From Apodemus sylvaticus (Eukaryota > Chordata > Mammalia > Rodentia > Muridae), in the NCBI RefSeq assembly GCF_947179515.1, contig NC_067480.1, positions 8,923,501 to 8,987,500 of the forward strand: a stretch of DNA of 64,000 nucleotides. The letters run 5' to 3'. The translations under genes were made by a program, and so were the position numbers. This document shows positions 1 through 11,729 of this stretch, piece after piece. How positions within the stretch are numbered: position 1 is the first letter of the stretch; every line of letters starts with the position of its first letter. A model generated the notes under the pieces. That model had not been told where the DNA came from. It saw nothing but the letters and a program-made list of their open reading frames with translations, and did not search any database.

Positions 1-11
1 AGATTACTCAG

Positions 12-245
12 TTGGCCTGAGGTCTGAAGTTCAGGTCTGCAGGGTCCATGCAAAAGCCAAGCTGATGCTGCACATCTGAGTGCCCTAGTGTTGAGAGATA
101 GGAGGCAGGGGGATTCCTGTCTGTCGTCCCATTGCCTGCAGGTCCTGACGATTGCTGAGCTCCAGCTTCGGTGCAGAACCTTGTTGGAATGTAATAGGGA
201 ATGATTAAGGAAGACACTCAGTGCCAGCCTCCAGCCTCCACACAC
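12..245 (+). repeat. Rodent tRNA-derived SINE, diverged copy
   Basis: The order of blocks matches a rodent tRNA-derived SINE of the B2/B3/B4 group. A 'gaggtctgaagttcaggtctgcagggtccatg' type B-box region is followed by a middle part, then 'gctgagctccagcttcggtgcagaacc', then 'gaagacactcagtgccagcctccagcctccacacacac'. The same family recurs 100 bases downstream. The 5' end is degraded or lies just before the window. The family is recalled from memory, so the exact subfamily is not assigned. Confidence 0.5.
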
Positions 246-344
246 ACTAGAACTCAAGAGCAAGCAAATCTGTATGCATGCACGTAAAACATGCACGCAC
301 AAATAGAAACAGACAGACAGACAGACAGTTAAGACTAGAAGGGA

Positions 345-628
345 AGATAAGACTGTCTCAATGGATGAAGTACTTACAACACAAGCATGAAGACCTAGTT
401 TGGATCCCTGGCACCCAAGTAAAGGCTGTGGCAGAGTCTGTAACCCAGAGCCGGGTGTGGGAAGGAGAAACATAGGCAGATTTTGAGGCCTCCCTGGCTG
501 GTCCAGCTGAATTGGTGAGCTGCAGATTCGGCAAGAGGCCTTGTCTCTAGAAGGTAAGTAAGCGCAATGATGTGAGTTAGGAGCAGTAGAGGGGGCCATC
601 TGACTCTGACTTCCTGCCTCTTCACGTG
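345..628 (+). repeat. Rodent tRNA-derived SINE, second copy
   Basis: The block starts with an A-box-like 'ctcaatggatgaagtactta' and continues with 'gacctagtttggatccctggcaccc' (B-box region). It then shows the shared middle ('ctggctggtccagctgaattggtgagctgcag', 'gaggccttgtctctagaaggtaag'). It is the same SINE family as the copy at the window start and lies in the same orientation. A short (ACAG)n run at about 309-328 separates the two. Confidence 0.55.
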
Positions 629-654
629 GGCTCAGAGGTTCAAGAGCCTGAGAG

Positions 655-742
655 AGGAAAGAGACTGAGGAGGGAGGGAGGGAGAGTGGGAGGGAGAAAA
701 AGAGGAAGGGAGGGACGGAGGGATGGAGAGGGAGAGAGACGC
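655..742 (+). repeat. G-rich purine tract
   Basis: This is almost pure G/A, with runs of GGG separated by short loops. Positions 672-690 fit the classical G-quadruplex pattern of four GGG runs with loops of 1, 1 and 5 bases. There is no coding signature. The complementary strand is a polypyrimidine tract. Confidence 0.75.
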
Positions 743-744
743 AC

Positions 745-3560
745 ATGGGAAGATACCTGTTTAAGCACAATAAATAGTGTGAGAGGGCAGAAGAAGGAAA
801 GAGAAATTACTTTCTATTTGGAGGTCTCAGGAACTTTAAAATTCAACCTTAGTCTATAAATTAGAGAGTTAAGTGGGACAGGTCACAGGCACACAGGAAA
901 CGTGTTTTGTACATTTATGAAATCTGTGGACACCAAGCTCCTCTTCTCCCTCAGCTGGTTAAAAGCTTCAGAGTTGCCTTTCTGTTTGCCACCCTGGAGC
1001 CGGGAGCAGCTCAGGATAGGCGCTGCCTGTGACGACCCTTCTGCCGCCATTTTGACCTGCAAATGAATGAAATCCACAGAGGCAGATGAGCTCAGGGCCA
1101 CTGATACTTTGGAAATTCTCAACCCTGCTAAACCCCTAATCAATAAATCCCATACAGCAAATGCTATTTGCTTCTCTTAAGCTTTGTGCGGCCTGTCCTT
1201 CTTAAGAAAGGTCATGTAGTGTTTGAACTGAAGCAAAGATCTTCTGTTTCTCAGGTGTGCTCTTCTCACCTCTGAAGTGCCTGCCCCGCTCTCTTCTTTC
1301 CTTTTCCTTCCTAGCCCAGAGAACAAATCCCTGGAGCTGGTTAGCCAAGACAGGGAGCCTTTGGCCCATCAGGAGAGCCAGGTTCTCTCTCCATGAGCAA
1401 GGATCTGCTTAACAGAGGGGTGACTCCTATTCCTCCATGGCTACACTCCTGTGGTCTGTTCCCAAAGCCTGCTTTCCACTTGAAAAATAAAGGCAGCACC
1501 CCGGTGTCCGGGAGCTTTCAGTATCATACAAATATGTTCCAGTTTCGATTTATTCAGAATTTTGAGAACCAGAGCCCTCGGGTGCTGCAAGGCCGGTACA
1601 TACATATGTATGACCTTATCAATGTGGAGGCAGAAATTCCATGCATTCAGAAAGCCCCGAGTCAGAGGTGGCTGCTAGCTGGAATTGATTTCTTCGTGCT
1701 GTTAAGGTGACTTGTATGACCTTACGGTTGTAGCAGAAAGGGTCATATTTGCTCAAGAACTGATCTATTGGCTGTAGGCAACACATCTCAGACTCCAGTC
1801 TTTCCTGACAAGGTAGCTAATAGCTAAGTGAAACCATGGGAAATTCTACATCTGGAAATCAGCAAGGCACTCTGACCAAGAGCTGATATTTCAAAAGTCA
1901 AATACAATTAGGTGTGCTACGGTTTCTTTCCTGGCCTGGGTGCAACGTGTAATCAGGAACAGCCAGAGATGCAAGAATAAATTTATGTTATCAAATTTTA
2001 AGACTGGAAAGATTTTATATATTGAGGTATACACATTAATATATTTATCCCCACATTTAGAGGCAACTGAATAAAGAGCACCCCCAATGAACTTGGGGGT
2101 AAAATAAGAAGGTAAGCTCTATTTTCAGACATAAAATTATCTCTATTAGATCATTTAAGTGTGGAAACATACAGAGCAGCTGTTTATATTGAAAGAGCAG
2201 TACTGAGAGCAATGTGAACATGTGTGTGCACACACAGAGACACACATGAGAGGAGAGGCTTTGACATGCAGGGAATATCTGGGAAGACCCACGAGAAACT
2301 GGCATCAGGGGCTACCTCCGGGCAGCAGGTTGGGGCGCTGGTGACAGGGATAGGGGAGGATCTAGCTCCCCTCTACCCCACTCCCCTCGTACCATTTGAA
2401 TCTTTGTTACCCTCCCTCTGCAGCGCCTATTAAAAATACAAATAAAAACAGTATTCCAAAGTCTGGCTTTGATTTAGAGCTTAGAAATGAGAATGTTAAG
2501 ATTTTATATCTCCTTTCTCCGCTCGGGCAGAAGCAGGCCTATGCCACCATTGTTCCTTGCTTTTGGATGAATAGTATTTTTAGATTTTTCTCCCCGTTCC
2601 CCTCCCCAGAGCCCAAATCTCACTGCATTAAAGCAACCAGGGAAATATAGAGCTCAAGTTCTGTATCCTAAATGGTTTTTGGTCATGGAGAAACTGCTTT
2701 CTCCCCAACACTGCTGTTTATAGCAGCAGGAGCGTACACTAAGGTAATTTCTTCTTTTCTTCCTGCTAGATTAAAGAAAAGACTTAATCTTTTTTTTCCC
2801 TTTCCCGTCCCTCTCCAAGAAGGTTCTGTTGTCCTTTCCTCAAAGTGAGCCCGTCTCCCACAACAGCGCCAGTGCATTTCTGCTAGAAGAAGCAAGAAGC
2901 TATTAACAGAGGCACTTGAGGCCTCCGAGCAAGTCCATTACCCCAGAAATAGATTAAAGCAAGTTTGCAGATACGCGTTTGCCCAGCATCCCATTCTTAC
3001 CTGAGAGAGCAAGGCTCTCTTAGTGCGAGACAGATGTTCTTATCTCGTTCCCCTGACAAACTAAAGCAAAATAAATAAAGACAAATAAAAAGGCTGCCTT
3101 CTGGGGATTTGCCTTGTTTCTTACATCTGGAGTCACACATTTCAGATGGGTTCTGGGCTCTTTCAGCCGCTCTCTGGCCGGCTGTCCACTTCCCCAACAC
3201 TCGTGATAGGGCTGCCTAGGACTGTGGCTCTGAAATCGATGCTTCATTTGATTTCAGACAGGGCCTCGGCCTGGGTCTCCTGTGAGGTGGTTTGCATAAA
3301 ACTAGGTACTCAACTCATGCTTCTCTGTATAACTTAGTCAGGGCCAGTACAAATGAACAAGTAAAACAACTAACCACCCAGGAGGGGGCCTGCCTCTGCT
3401 GTTTCTCTCCAACCCTCTTCTCTCCCTTTTACAGGGAACTACTTAGGGTTCCAAAGAGCAAAGGGTGACTTTCAGTGGTGCCCCAATTAATGTTCAAAGA
3501 GAGGGGCTTGCACAGATTAAACATAGTTCTCCAAAACTCACTTACTTTCTAATTGCTTTT
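745..3560. other. Mostly unique noncoding sequence
   Basis: I recognise no gene or repeat here. Short open frames occur (for example 1393-1710), but none has a recognisable domain, and no splice-flanked exon with convincing coding character is visible. A few short A-rich and T-rich stretches are present. Confidence 0.5.
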
Positions 3561-3564
3561 ATTA

Positions 3565-3712
3565 TTTTGTGAGGAGGAGGATAGGGGAGTCAGGCACAGA
3601 GGTGAGTAGACAGCTGTGTGGAGCAGGTTACCTCTTTCCACTTTTATGTGGGTCCCAGAGATCTCAGTGCCAAGGTTTTTACCCACTGAGCCAAGCCACT
3701 GGGTCAGAAAGT
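3565..3712 (-). repeat. Rodent tRNA-derived SINE, minus strand
   Basis: Read on the minus strand, the 5' end has 'ggctcagtgggtaaaaacc' (A-box region), then 'gagatctctgggacccacat' (B-box region) and a purine-rich middle similar to the SINE at 34.2 kb. The tail on the plus strand is the T-rich stretch near 3555. The copy is diverged, so the subfamily is left open. Confidence 0.6.
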
Positions 3713-4209
3713 CTATTTGGAACAGTGGTGTCTGGGATTTCTTCCATTTAATATATGAGTCAAGAAGATGTATTTGTCAAGTCGAACAAGAAGATTCCTG
3801 CAGGACAGCCTCCTCCAGACCCCATCATCCCTTACCAGGTACCCCAGACATCCGATGTGAGTAGGGACACCCTGTTGTGGGAAATGGATGTTAGCCTTTG
3901 GGATCACAGCAGAGGTAATAGTTTCCTGGCATTAAGTCGGTGCCTCTCAAGCCTGGCTGCACCAGCATTCCCAAGAAGGTGGGGATGGGGTCAAGTCCCA
4001 AGCACAGGCACCACTAAAATGTCCTGCCGTGTGTCCTAGCTGAATCCTGCACACTGCGGCTGCAAAGTCCGCCGCTGTTGAGACTAGCTCTGCACCGCTC
4101 GCCTAGCCCGCAGGACCCGTCAGACATTCCAGATCGTTTATAACCCTCTCTCCGGACCATGGATCTCTTCCCAGCGTGCACGGCTCTCTCGCACCACAGC
4201 CCTGCAGAG

Positions 4210-4325
4210 CAAGTAAGACGGGATCTTTATCTCCATTCTACAGATGAGAAAATCCGAAGAACCAAGAGATTTGCCGGAGGTCAGCTGCACAGTAAGCCAG
4301 ACGCAGACCTGGAACCTCAAGGGGA
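4210..4325 (+). repeat. MIR element
   Basis: This segment has the diagnostic core of the mammalian-wide MIR SINE: 'tccattctacagatgagaaaa', then 'agatttgccggaggtcagctgcacagtaag', then 'gcagacctggaacctc'. It is the 3' two-thirds of a MIR in plus orientation, with the divergence expected of an element older than rodents. Confidence 0.7.
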
Positions 4326-4515
4326 CACTGAAGCCGCGGTGGCTCTCACTGTAACGCCTTCCCCAGGCTTGAGGGTCAAGACGGCCGGCCACAGGAATCA
4401 TTTTACTTCCTAGCGTTAGAGGGAAAGTCTGGAATCCACATGCTGTGTGACACAGTTGTCCTTGGGAAATAGAAGACATACTTGACTATTCACTCCAGAG
4501 AAGAAACCCAGGACA

Positions 4516-4685
4516 GGGGCTAGTGGAATGGCTCAGTGGTTAAGAGCACTGAGGTCCTGAGTTCAATTCCCAGCAACTACATGGTGGCTCACAACAATCT
4601 GTAATGGGATCTGATGCCTTCTTCTGGTGTGTCTGAAGACAGCTACAGTGTACTCATATACATAAAATAAATAGATAAATCTTTG
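4516..4685 (+). repeat. B2 SINE with internal deletion
   Basis: It starts 'ggggctagtggaatggctcag' and continues through 'ttcaattcccagcaactac', 'tctgatgccttcttctgg', 'gaagacagctacagtgtactc' and a final A/T-rich tail. Compared with the B2 consensus, about 15 bases are missing between 'gagcactga' and 'ggtcctgag', that is between the A and B boxes. The tail runs directly into the (GAAA)n tract that follows. Confidence 0.9.
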
Positions 4686-4724
4686 AAAGAAAGAGAGAGG
4701 GGGAAGAAGAAAGAAAGAAAAAAA

Positions 4725-4808
<84 letters not shown>

Positions 4809-4858
4809 AGAGAGAGAGGAAGGAAGGGAGGGACGGAGGAAGGAAGGAAGGAAGGACA
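4686..4858 (+). repeat. (GAAA)n and (GGAA)n microsatellite
   Basis: About 25 uninterrupted GAAA units occupy 4708-4808. They are followed by a GGAA/GGGA-rich part to 4857. It grew directly at the 3' tail of the preceding B2, as is common for tetranucleotide repeats seeded by SINE tails. Open frames of Lys/Glu or Phe/Leu/Ser repeats over it are artefacts. Confidence 0.97.
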
Positions 4859-4913
4859 GGCCAAAGTAAGGGTAGCACCAAAGGCCCAACTCACAGAACC
4901 AGAGTTTTCTGTT

Positions 4914-4960
4914 GTTGGTTGGTTGGTTGGTTGGTTGGTTGGTTGGTTGGTTGGTTTTGG
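4914..4960 (+). repeat. (GGTT)n microsatellite
   Basis: About 11 perfect GGTT units, ending in 'ggttttggtttc'. It lies about 55 bases after the (GAAA)n tract. Confidence 0.97.
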
Positions 4961-4999
4961 TTTCTTTTTTGATACATATACAGAGAGAATCTGGACGCT

Positions 5000-5708
5000 T
5001 TATTGTTTAGATGATCTATAATTCTTCATCCCTATGTATCCAAACACTAAACAACAACAAAAATATTTACCTTTCAGTCTGTGGAAGAACTCACGGAATC
5101 TAAACATGATAAGCCCTCTTATTTTTAGTGTCTCAATAATGTTGAGTTAATTATTTAATAATTGCATTTTATTAAATTACCATTTGTTCTTACCCTGTAA
5201 CAGGCTAGCTGTGTATGTCATACATAAGAAACGTAATGCAGATTTATTAAAAACCTTTATAGTATTTTTACATTTGCATAAGATAAGATCCCAATGAGCA
5301 CTTTTGACTGTGAGTAGCAGAAGCATGGGTGAGGGATTACTTACAGAGAGTGGGGACAACTGAAAAGCCATTTCGTCACCGAAAAGCCAACCCTGGCATT
5401 GAAGAGTCCCAGAAGCTGCAGTGCCCGGCCTCTCCGCACAGTTTTCAGGTCGGCCCGCAGATAGAGCATGTCTTCTCTCCACATTCTGTCTGTTCCCAGT
5501 CTCCTTCCCCACCACCATCGACCTCCTTTGATGCTGGTTGGGGAAGGGGGTCAAGAATCAAGTTTTTTAGACTTGTGACCTGTTGTCTAACATCCCGGTG
5601 CTAAGCGCCTCTCAGTCCCTCCTGGAGGGGGTATTCCAGTTTAGAGGAAACCGCCAGACAACACCAGAAAACTGGTACAACTCCTTACTCCTTAGTTCTT
5701 GAAAATAA
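5000..5708. other. Unique noncoding sequence
   Basis: No repeat or gene was recognised. A minus-strand open frame of about 125 codons (5177-5554) has no recognisable domain, and I treat it as chance. Confidence 0.5.
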
Positions 5709-6240
5709 TGTGTGTGTGTGTGTGTGTATGTGTGTGTGAGATTGTGTGTGTGATTGTGTATGAGTGTATTGTGTGAATGTGTGTGTTCATGTATGTGAAT
5801 GTATGTGCGCACGTGTGTGTATGTGATTGTGTGTGTGAGCACATCTGTGTGAATATGTGTGTGCATGTGTGTGAGTGTGTATGTATGTGTGTATGTGTGA
5901 GATTGTGTGTGTGATTGTGTGTGAGTACATGTGTGTGAATGTGTGTGTTCATGTATGTGAATGTATGTGTGCGTGTATGAGTGTGTATGATTGTGTGAGT
6001 GCATGTGTATGAATGTGTGTGTGCATGTGTGTGAGTGTGTGTATGTATGAGATTGTGTGTGTGATTGTGAGTACATGTGTGTGAATCTGTGTGTGTGAGT
6101 GTGTGAATGTATGTGTGTGTACACATGTATGAGTGTATGTGATTGTGTGTGTATGTGTGTATGTGTGTGTGAATGTATTGTGTGTGTGATATTTTGTGTG
6201 TGATTGTGTAGGTGCATGTGTGTATGTGTCTCTGTGTGTG
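5709..6240 (+). repeat. Complex (TG)n array with ~150-160 bp higher-order units
   Basis: A 530-bp TG-rich array is broken by GA, AT and CA interruptions. The interruptions themselves repeat: 'gagattgtgtgtgtgattgtg' recurs near 5738, 5899 and 6049, and 'gttcatgtatgtgaatgtatg' recurs at 5785 and 5947. The spacing is therefore about 150-162 bp, which suggests segmental tandem duplication rather than simple slippage. Long minus-strand His/Thr open frames over the array are artefacts. Confidence 0.93.
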
Positions 6241-6255
6241 AGAGAGAAAGAGAGT

Positions 6256-6301
<46 letters not shown>
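6241..6301 (+). repeat. (GA)n then (GACA)n microsatellite
   Basis: A 'gagagagaaagagagtgagag' run leads into seven GACA units ending near 6301. It is contiguous with the TG array. Confidence 0.95.
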
Positions 6302-6303
<2 letters not shown>

Positions 6304-6304
6304 G

Positions 6305-8540
6305 CTGGTGGAAGAGACAAGTAAACAAGAGTGAAACATAATCGCCATAGAGAAAACAGGCAAGACGTCCGGGGAAATGTGTGTCTCTGTTTGGGATTTC
6401 AAATGAAGGCAATGCGGTTATTACAAGCGAGCTGCTGTGCATTTGGAAGACTGCCCACCACACTGGGAAACCAACCATGGCAAGGGGCAGCCACATGAAT
6501 CAGTGAGGTCACCTTGGACAGTCTTTATGAGTGTACCAAGCTGTCTGTGCCCACTTTTATGAGTGTGTTTGTGTGTGTATATTGTGCTCATTGGCTGCTA
6601 ACCGGATGTTCAAGCCAACAAGAGCCTGTGTGCATTTGGTACAAGTGAAAGAAAAGAGAAACACCCTGGGAAGCATTAGAGTAATTATACAGCCAGCCTG
6701 TCTCATGCCTGGAGGTAAATACAGGCTCCGCAATCCCTGTCAGTCGTAACAATTGTTCAGATACAGAAATGCAATACTCAGGGGGAGAATCTTCCTCCAT
6801 CCTTCTATTTAATCTCCCTAACCCTCTAGCATAGCTAAAGGTTTGCCCAATGTAAACCCTTCAAGACTAGAATGAAACTTCAAATCCATGTCAGAGCCTG
6901 CTGGAAAGAATGATGTATAAACTTGGAGCAGAACACTGGTGTGAACAAGATAACACACATTAATGCCCAAGCAAGGCAATTAGCATTCAGCTATTCTGAT
7001 CTAGGACTGGCCTTGATGCTTGAGGAACTGAACACAGTACTACCTATAGCTTATAAGAAAGCACCATCTCCTCCCCTGGAAATGGCCGTTCTTGGTATTC
7101 AAAGGCTCCTGGAGCACTCTTCCTCATAAAGGCACACATAGCAAAAATTATCTCAATGCAAACATTCCTGTTCAAGGACTCATGTCTTCTTGCCTTTGAG
7201 CCAAAGACACTTTGAAGAATCTCACCTTTGATCTAAATTTCTAAGAAATCTAAGTATTATGCCACCTTCCAGAGGCATCTTGAACTTCAAGATCTTGGGT
7301 TGCTTTAAAGATCTCAAAATGCAGAATCGCACACATTTCTTTGACTATTTCTTCAATCACTAACTCAAACACAAGAGTTTATCTGTGATTACCATACTCA
7401 TTAGCATGTTTATCTGCTTTTTCCTTTTCTGAGTACAGGAAAATATTCAACCCAAGCTTCTAAAAGTATTTTGCCACTCCAGAATATGAAGGCAGTTACT
7501 CCAGAGTCAAAGTGACCCATGAAAGCTGCTTCTCAAGCCTTTTCAGCTCGAAATGAATCCTTTGTAAAGGGCCATCTTGATTCAGCAGGGCTTGAATGGA
7601 TTCGGAGATTTCGCATTTCTTATAAGTCCTGATGATACTGATAATACAGATCTGGGAGCGGCACCACTGAGTACTTACTACAGCAGATAGCCTGTCCATG
7701 GAAAATCAGACCCTGCAAAAGGAGCCCCTGTGACTCCTCCAACATCAGCCTCTGAATGCCCAGCATCTCCTGTTCTGAGGCAAGTGTTTGGGGGACTTGT
7801 TTGTTTCTTGTTTTTGATTTGTTCTCAAGGGTCATCATTGTTCAAAGTAGGATAATTTGATAGAAACAAAACAAAGTTGTATGGGACTAACGCTTTTTGC
7901 TTCTATTGGGCTATCAACTGCTAAAGGACAATACTACAGGAGATACAAAAATATTCTACCCTCTAGAGTTCCTGGCAACAACTGGCTAAGTCTCCTGAGT
8001 GCAGACTAAGGTAGATTCTATGTTAGGCAGAGCCTGGAATGTTAGCAACTGGAAAGAAAATCGATTATTGAAGTTAAAAAAAAAGTGTGTGAGGGGTGTC
8101 TTCTTTCAACATTGTTTATGTCACACTCTCTTATTCCCACCCTCCCCCAACATGCACACACACACACACACACACTCATGTACATACACATGTTTATGTG
8201 TGCCAACACCCACAGACACATACCACATTTCCTAGGCAATTTCCCTGGGCTCACTTAGAAGGCTCTGTTACACCATCTGCTCATGTCATCTATTCCCTGC
8301 TCCTACCAAGGTTTCTGAGCAATAACATTATAGCAGCAACAATACCCTTGCCGCCATACTTTGATATATCACTATTCTCTTTGTGGACAGAGATTCTAAG
8401 GCAAAGAAAGGACAAGAAATTGGCACTAACTAAATGACATGTGACACACCTATTAAACAAGGGTAGGAAAAGACACAATCTGGCACCAGAGTTCATGATT
8501 ATCTACCACATACTATTCTTCCATTCCTTCAATCACTTTA
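6305..8540. other. Mostly unique noncoding sequence
   Basis: No gene or dispersed repeat was recognised with confidence. A short (CA)n run sits at about 8153-8176. Confidence 0.5.
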
Positions 8541-8542
8541 TG

Positions 8543-8544
<2 letters not shown>

Positions 8545-8602
<58 letters not shown>
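8545..8602 (+). repeat. (GA)n microsatellite
   Basis: About 29 uninterrupted GA units. Such perfect purine-pyrimidine mirror repeats can form triplex structures (general knowledge of H-DNA, not shown here). Confidence 0.98.
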
Positions 8603-8604
<2 letters not shown>

Positions 8605-8605
<1 letters not shown>

Positions 8606-9700
8606 CTTTATTATCCTCTTTATCTTTTATACTGGATGGCTCATTAAAACTAGAGTCAAAATAATTAGCAACCAAATAAATTAGTTTCCTTTCCAGGAGA
8701 GTGTTTTCAAACACTCCCCTGAGGTGAGGGGAAATATTTGCATTCTGTCCCTGTAGGTGTGAGGCATGCAAAGAAGTACGTTCGCCTGGGATGGGCTGCA
8801 TCCTGGTAAGAGTGCAAATAAAAAGCAGAGCTGTAGTCTGCACAGCAAAACTTGTCAGCGTTCCTCATTCCCTCACAATTACAGCAGCCCTAAGCTCTGT
8901 TTGGGATCCACGCCCGTGCTCTCTGAAGCTATTGTTATTACCCTAGGCCCCAACTTTACTCATTTTCTGGACAACCATAAGGAATGATGTCAGGTCTCTG
9001 CATACCAATTGTGTCCATGAATTGTGAGTCTCTGTGCTTCTCCCATTCTAAGTAATTTGTAAATATTCCCAGAACAGTGTATAATACATTTGACCCTTTC
9101 CGTGCACTAACTGTGGGCAAGTTTCATCTCACAAACATCAAGCCTTTCTCATTCAGGTTGACAGGAGTGCCTTCATTTTGTTTCCTGGAACTGTAAAAAA
9201 TAAAATAAAATTTAAAAAAATTAAAAAAAAAACCCTTGAACCAAAGCAATGTAAGAGAGAGAGTTTGTTTGGCTCACAAGTCAGAGTGAGGGTCCATTGT
9301 CACTGAAGGTCTTAGGACTGGAGGACTAGTTGTGTTAGGGTCACAGTCAAGAGCAGAGAGCAATGACTTTATGTGCACAATAGTCCTCAGCTATAAAGAA
9401 GTCTTTTGCCCCAAGCCCTTACGTTGAGGTGGGTGGTTTGGTTATTTTGTGAATAATAAATATGTTGTCATTTTAGGGGATAATTTACAAATAATTATGG
9501 TCTTGGACAGGGAGAAGATTAAATAAGAAGCTTAGATTCGGGGATTTCTGTTTCGTTTCCCATTGAGGTTTGGTCTTTTGCTTGAGTTGTAGTGCTAAAT
9601 ACTGGTCCCAAAGGCCTGGTTGCCCCCAGGGATGCGAGAGTCTGCAGGTACCCAAGTGACATGCCTAGTGACACTGCCCTTCTCCCCAAGTTATCCCTGA
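8605..9700. other. Unique noncoding sequence
   Basis: No gene was recognised. An A-rich patch lies at about 9195-9235, with no attached SINE or L1 that I can see. Confidence 0.5.
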
Positions 9701-9708
9701 TTGGAGAA

Positions 9709-11082
9709 CACACACACATACACACACACACACACACTCACACACACACACTCACTCACACCACGCACACTCACACACACCCCACACACACACATACACA
9801 TACACACTCACACACACACCACAACACGCTCACATACACTCATACACACAGACATCACACATACACTCACACACACTCATATACATACTCACACATACAC
9901 ACTCACACACACACTCACATACACACACCACACATACACACACACTCACATACACACACACCACACATACCACACACATACTCACACAGATACCACACAC
10001 ATACTCACACACACTCATACACACACTCACACATATATACTCACATACACACACGCCACACACACATACACTACATATACTCACATACACATTCACACAC
10101 ATACACACTCACACACACATACACCACACACACTCACACACATACACACACATTCACAGTCACCACATACCCTCACACACACATACATACCACACACACC
10201 ACACACATACTCATGCACACATACCACACATACCCTCACACACACACACACACCACGCATACACACACACACATATACACTCACATACACACACTCACAC
10301 ACACACCACACACACACATACATATACACACTCACACACACACCACACACACGCTCATACACACATACACACGCACTCATACACACAGACACCACACATA
10401 CACTCACACACACTCATATACACTCACACACACACACTCACATACACAAACACCACACATACACACACACTCACATACGCACGCACCACACATACCACAT
10501 ACACATACTCACACAGACACCACACACATACTCACACACACCACTCATACACACACACTCACACATATATACTCACACACATACACACATGCCACATACA
10601 TTCACACACACATACACACTCACATACACTACATACACTCACATACACATTCACACACATACACACTCACACACACATACATACACACTCACACTCACCA
10701 CATACCCTCACACACACACACACATACACACCACACACACCACACACATACTCATGCACACATACCACACATACATTCACACGCATACACATATCACACA
10801 CTCACACACACATACACACACACACTCATCACACACACCCCCACATATATGCACACATACCACAAGTACACATACCACACACACACTCACACTCACACAC
10901 ACAACTCACACACATACTCACACAGATACTACACACACACTCACACATACACCACACGTATCACACACATACTCATGTACACACACCACACACAGATACA
11001 CACTCACACACACACATTCACACACATACACACACACCACACATACGCACACATACCATGCATACACTCTCACACACACACC
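9709..11082 (+). repeat. 1.37-kb (CA)n-rich array with ~535-bp higher-order repeat
   Basis: The array is dominated by CA with interspersed TCA, ATA, CCA and GCA interruptions. The interruption pattern repeats once at long range: 'gacatcacacatacactc' at 9851 and 'gacaccacacatacactc' at 10388; 'acatatatactcac' at 10031 and 10563; 'tcatgcacacataccacac' at 10211 and 10752. Offsets are 532-541 bp. About 9830-10340 and 10365-10880 are thus two diverged copies of one block. A short (ATC)n run (11085-11103) closes the array. The open frames of several hundred codons over it (His/Thr) are artefacts. Confidence 0.95.
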
Positions 11083-11339
11083 CCATCATCATCGTCATCA
11101 TCAGATCACTGTGGTCCGACGTGTCACTTGCATCCGTCTCAGCTTGCTTTCTGACATGAACATCCTAACTCTGAGTCACCCTGAGTTACATTAACAGCTC
11201 TTGATTCCCTTTTAGTGTCTGTGGTGAGATTCAGATGAGTTCATTCATATGAGAAAAATTTGTAAGTGATTTTTGGTTGGGTTTGCTTTGGTTTGCCTGC
11301 TTGCCTGCTTTTTGTCTTCCTTTATTTTTGCCATCCATG

Positions 11340-11400
11340 ACAGTATGTGGCATATGGTAGGTACTCAGTAAACATGTGTTGAACGAATAAATAAGTGGAA
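11340..11400 (+). repeat. L2 3'-end fragment
   Basis: The segment 'ggcatatggtaggtactcag' followed by 'taaacatgtgttgaacgaataaat' matches the conserved 3' end of the ancient LINE L2 (hallmark 'ggcacatagtaggtgctcaat'). Confidence 0.6.
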
Positions 11401-11569
11401 ATAGGACACATTTATCTGATACTTCAAAGTCTTCCTCTTCCTGAAGTTTAGGCAAACAACAACAACAATATAAAAAAATAAAGACAAAACCTCTGAGTTT
11501 TCAACATGGAGGACAAATCTTATGTCAAGGGTAAATAAGTTAATTATTAATAAGTTAATCATCAAAACA

Positions 11570-11725
11570 AACCTCCAAGTAGGTAACATTATTATCATTC
11601 TTTCATATAACTTATATATTATAATTGACTTTATTTATATATAAGGAGATAGGACAAATGTTTAGCAAGTAGCACAGTCAGAGCTTCTAGACCAGGTAGT
11701 CACACTCCATAGCCAACACTCAAAC
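11570..11725 (+). repeat. Possible decayed MIR
   Basis: Weak resemblance to the MIR core: 'aagtaggtaacattattatc', an AT-rich stretch, 'aaggagataggacaaatg', then 'agcaagtagcacagtcagagc'. It is strongly diverged and could be chance. Confidence 0.35.
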
Positions 11726-11729
11726 ACAG

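Noticed and set aside
3930..4020. Possible MER5-type DNA transposon fragment ('caagcctggctgcacc')
   Set aside because: Only about 20 bases resemble the family; too short to support.
4563..5021. Lys/Glu-rich or Phe/Leu/Ser-rich open frames
   Set aside because: They read through the (GAAA)n and (GGTT)n microsatellites and the B2.
5612..6496. A 294-codon minus-strand open frame
   Set aside because: It is almost wholly translated TG/CA array. The few non-repeat residues at the ends match nothing I recognise.
9709..11082. CRISPR-like array of repeated short units
   Set aside because: The units are CA-dominated without constant spacers or a leader, and the host is clearly a mammal.
9592..11194. 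Open frames of about 500 codons, apparently His/Thr-rich proteins
   Set aside because: They are translations of the CA-rich array. A dinucleotide repeat without stops is open in several frames; there is no domain and no start context.
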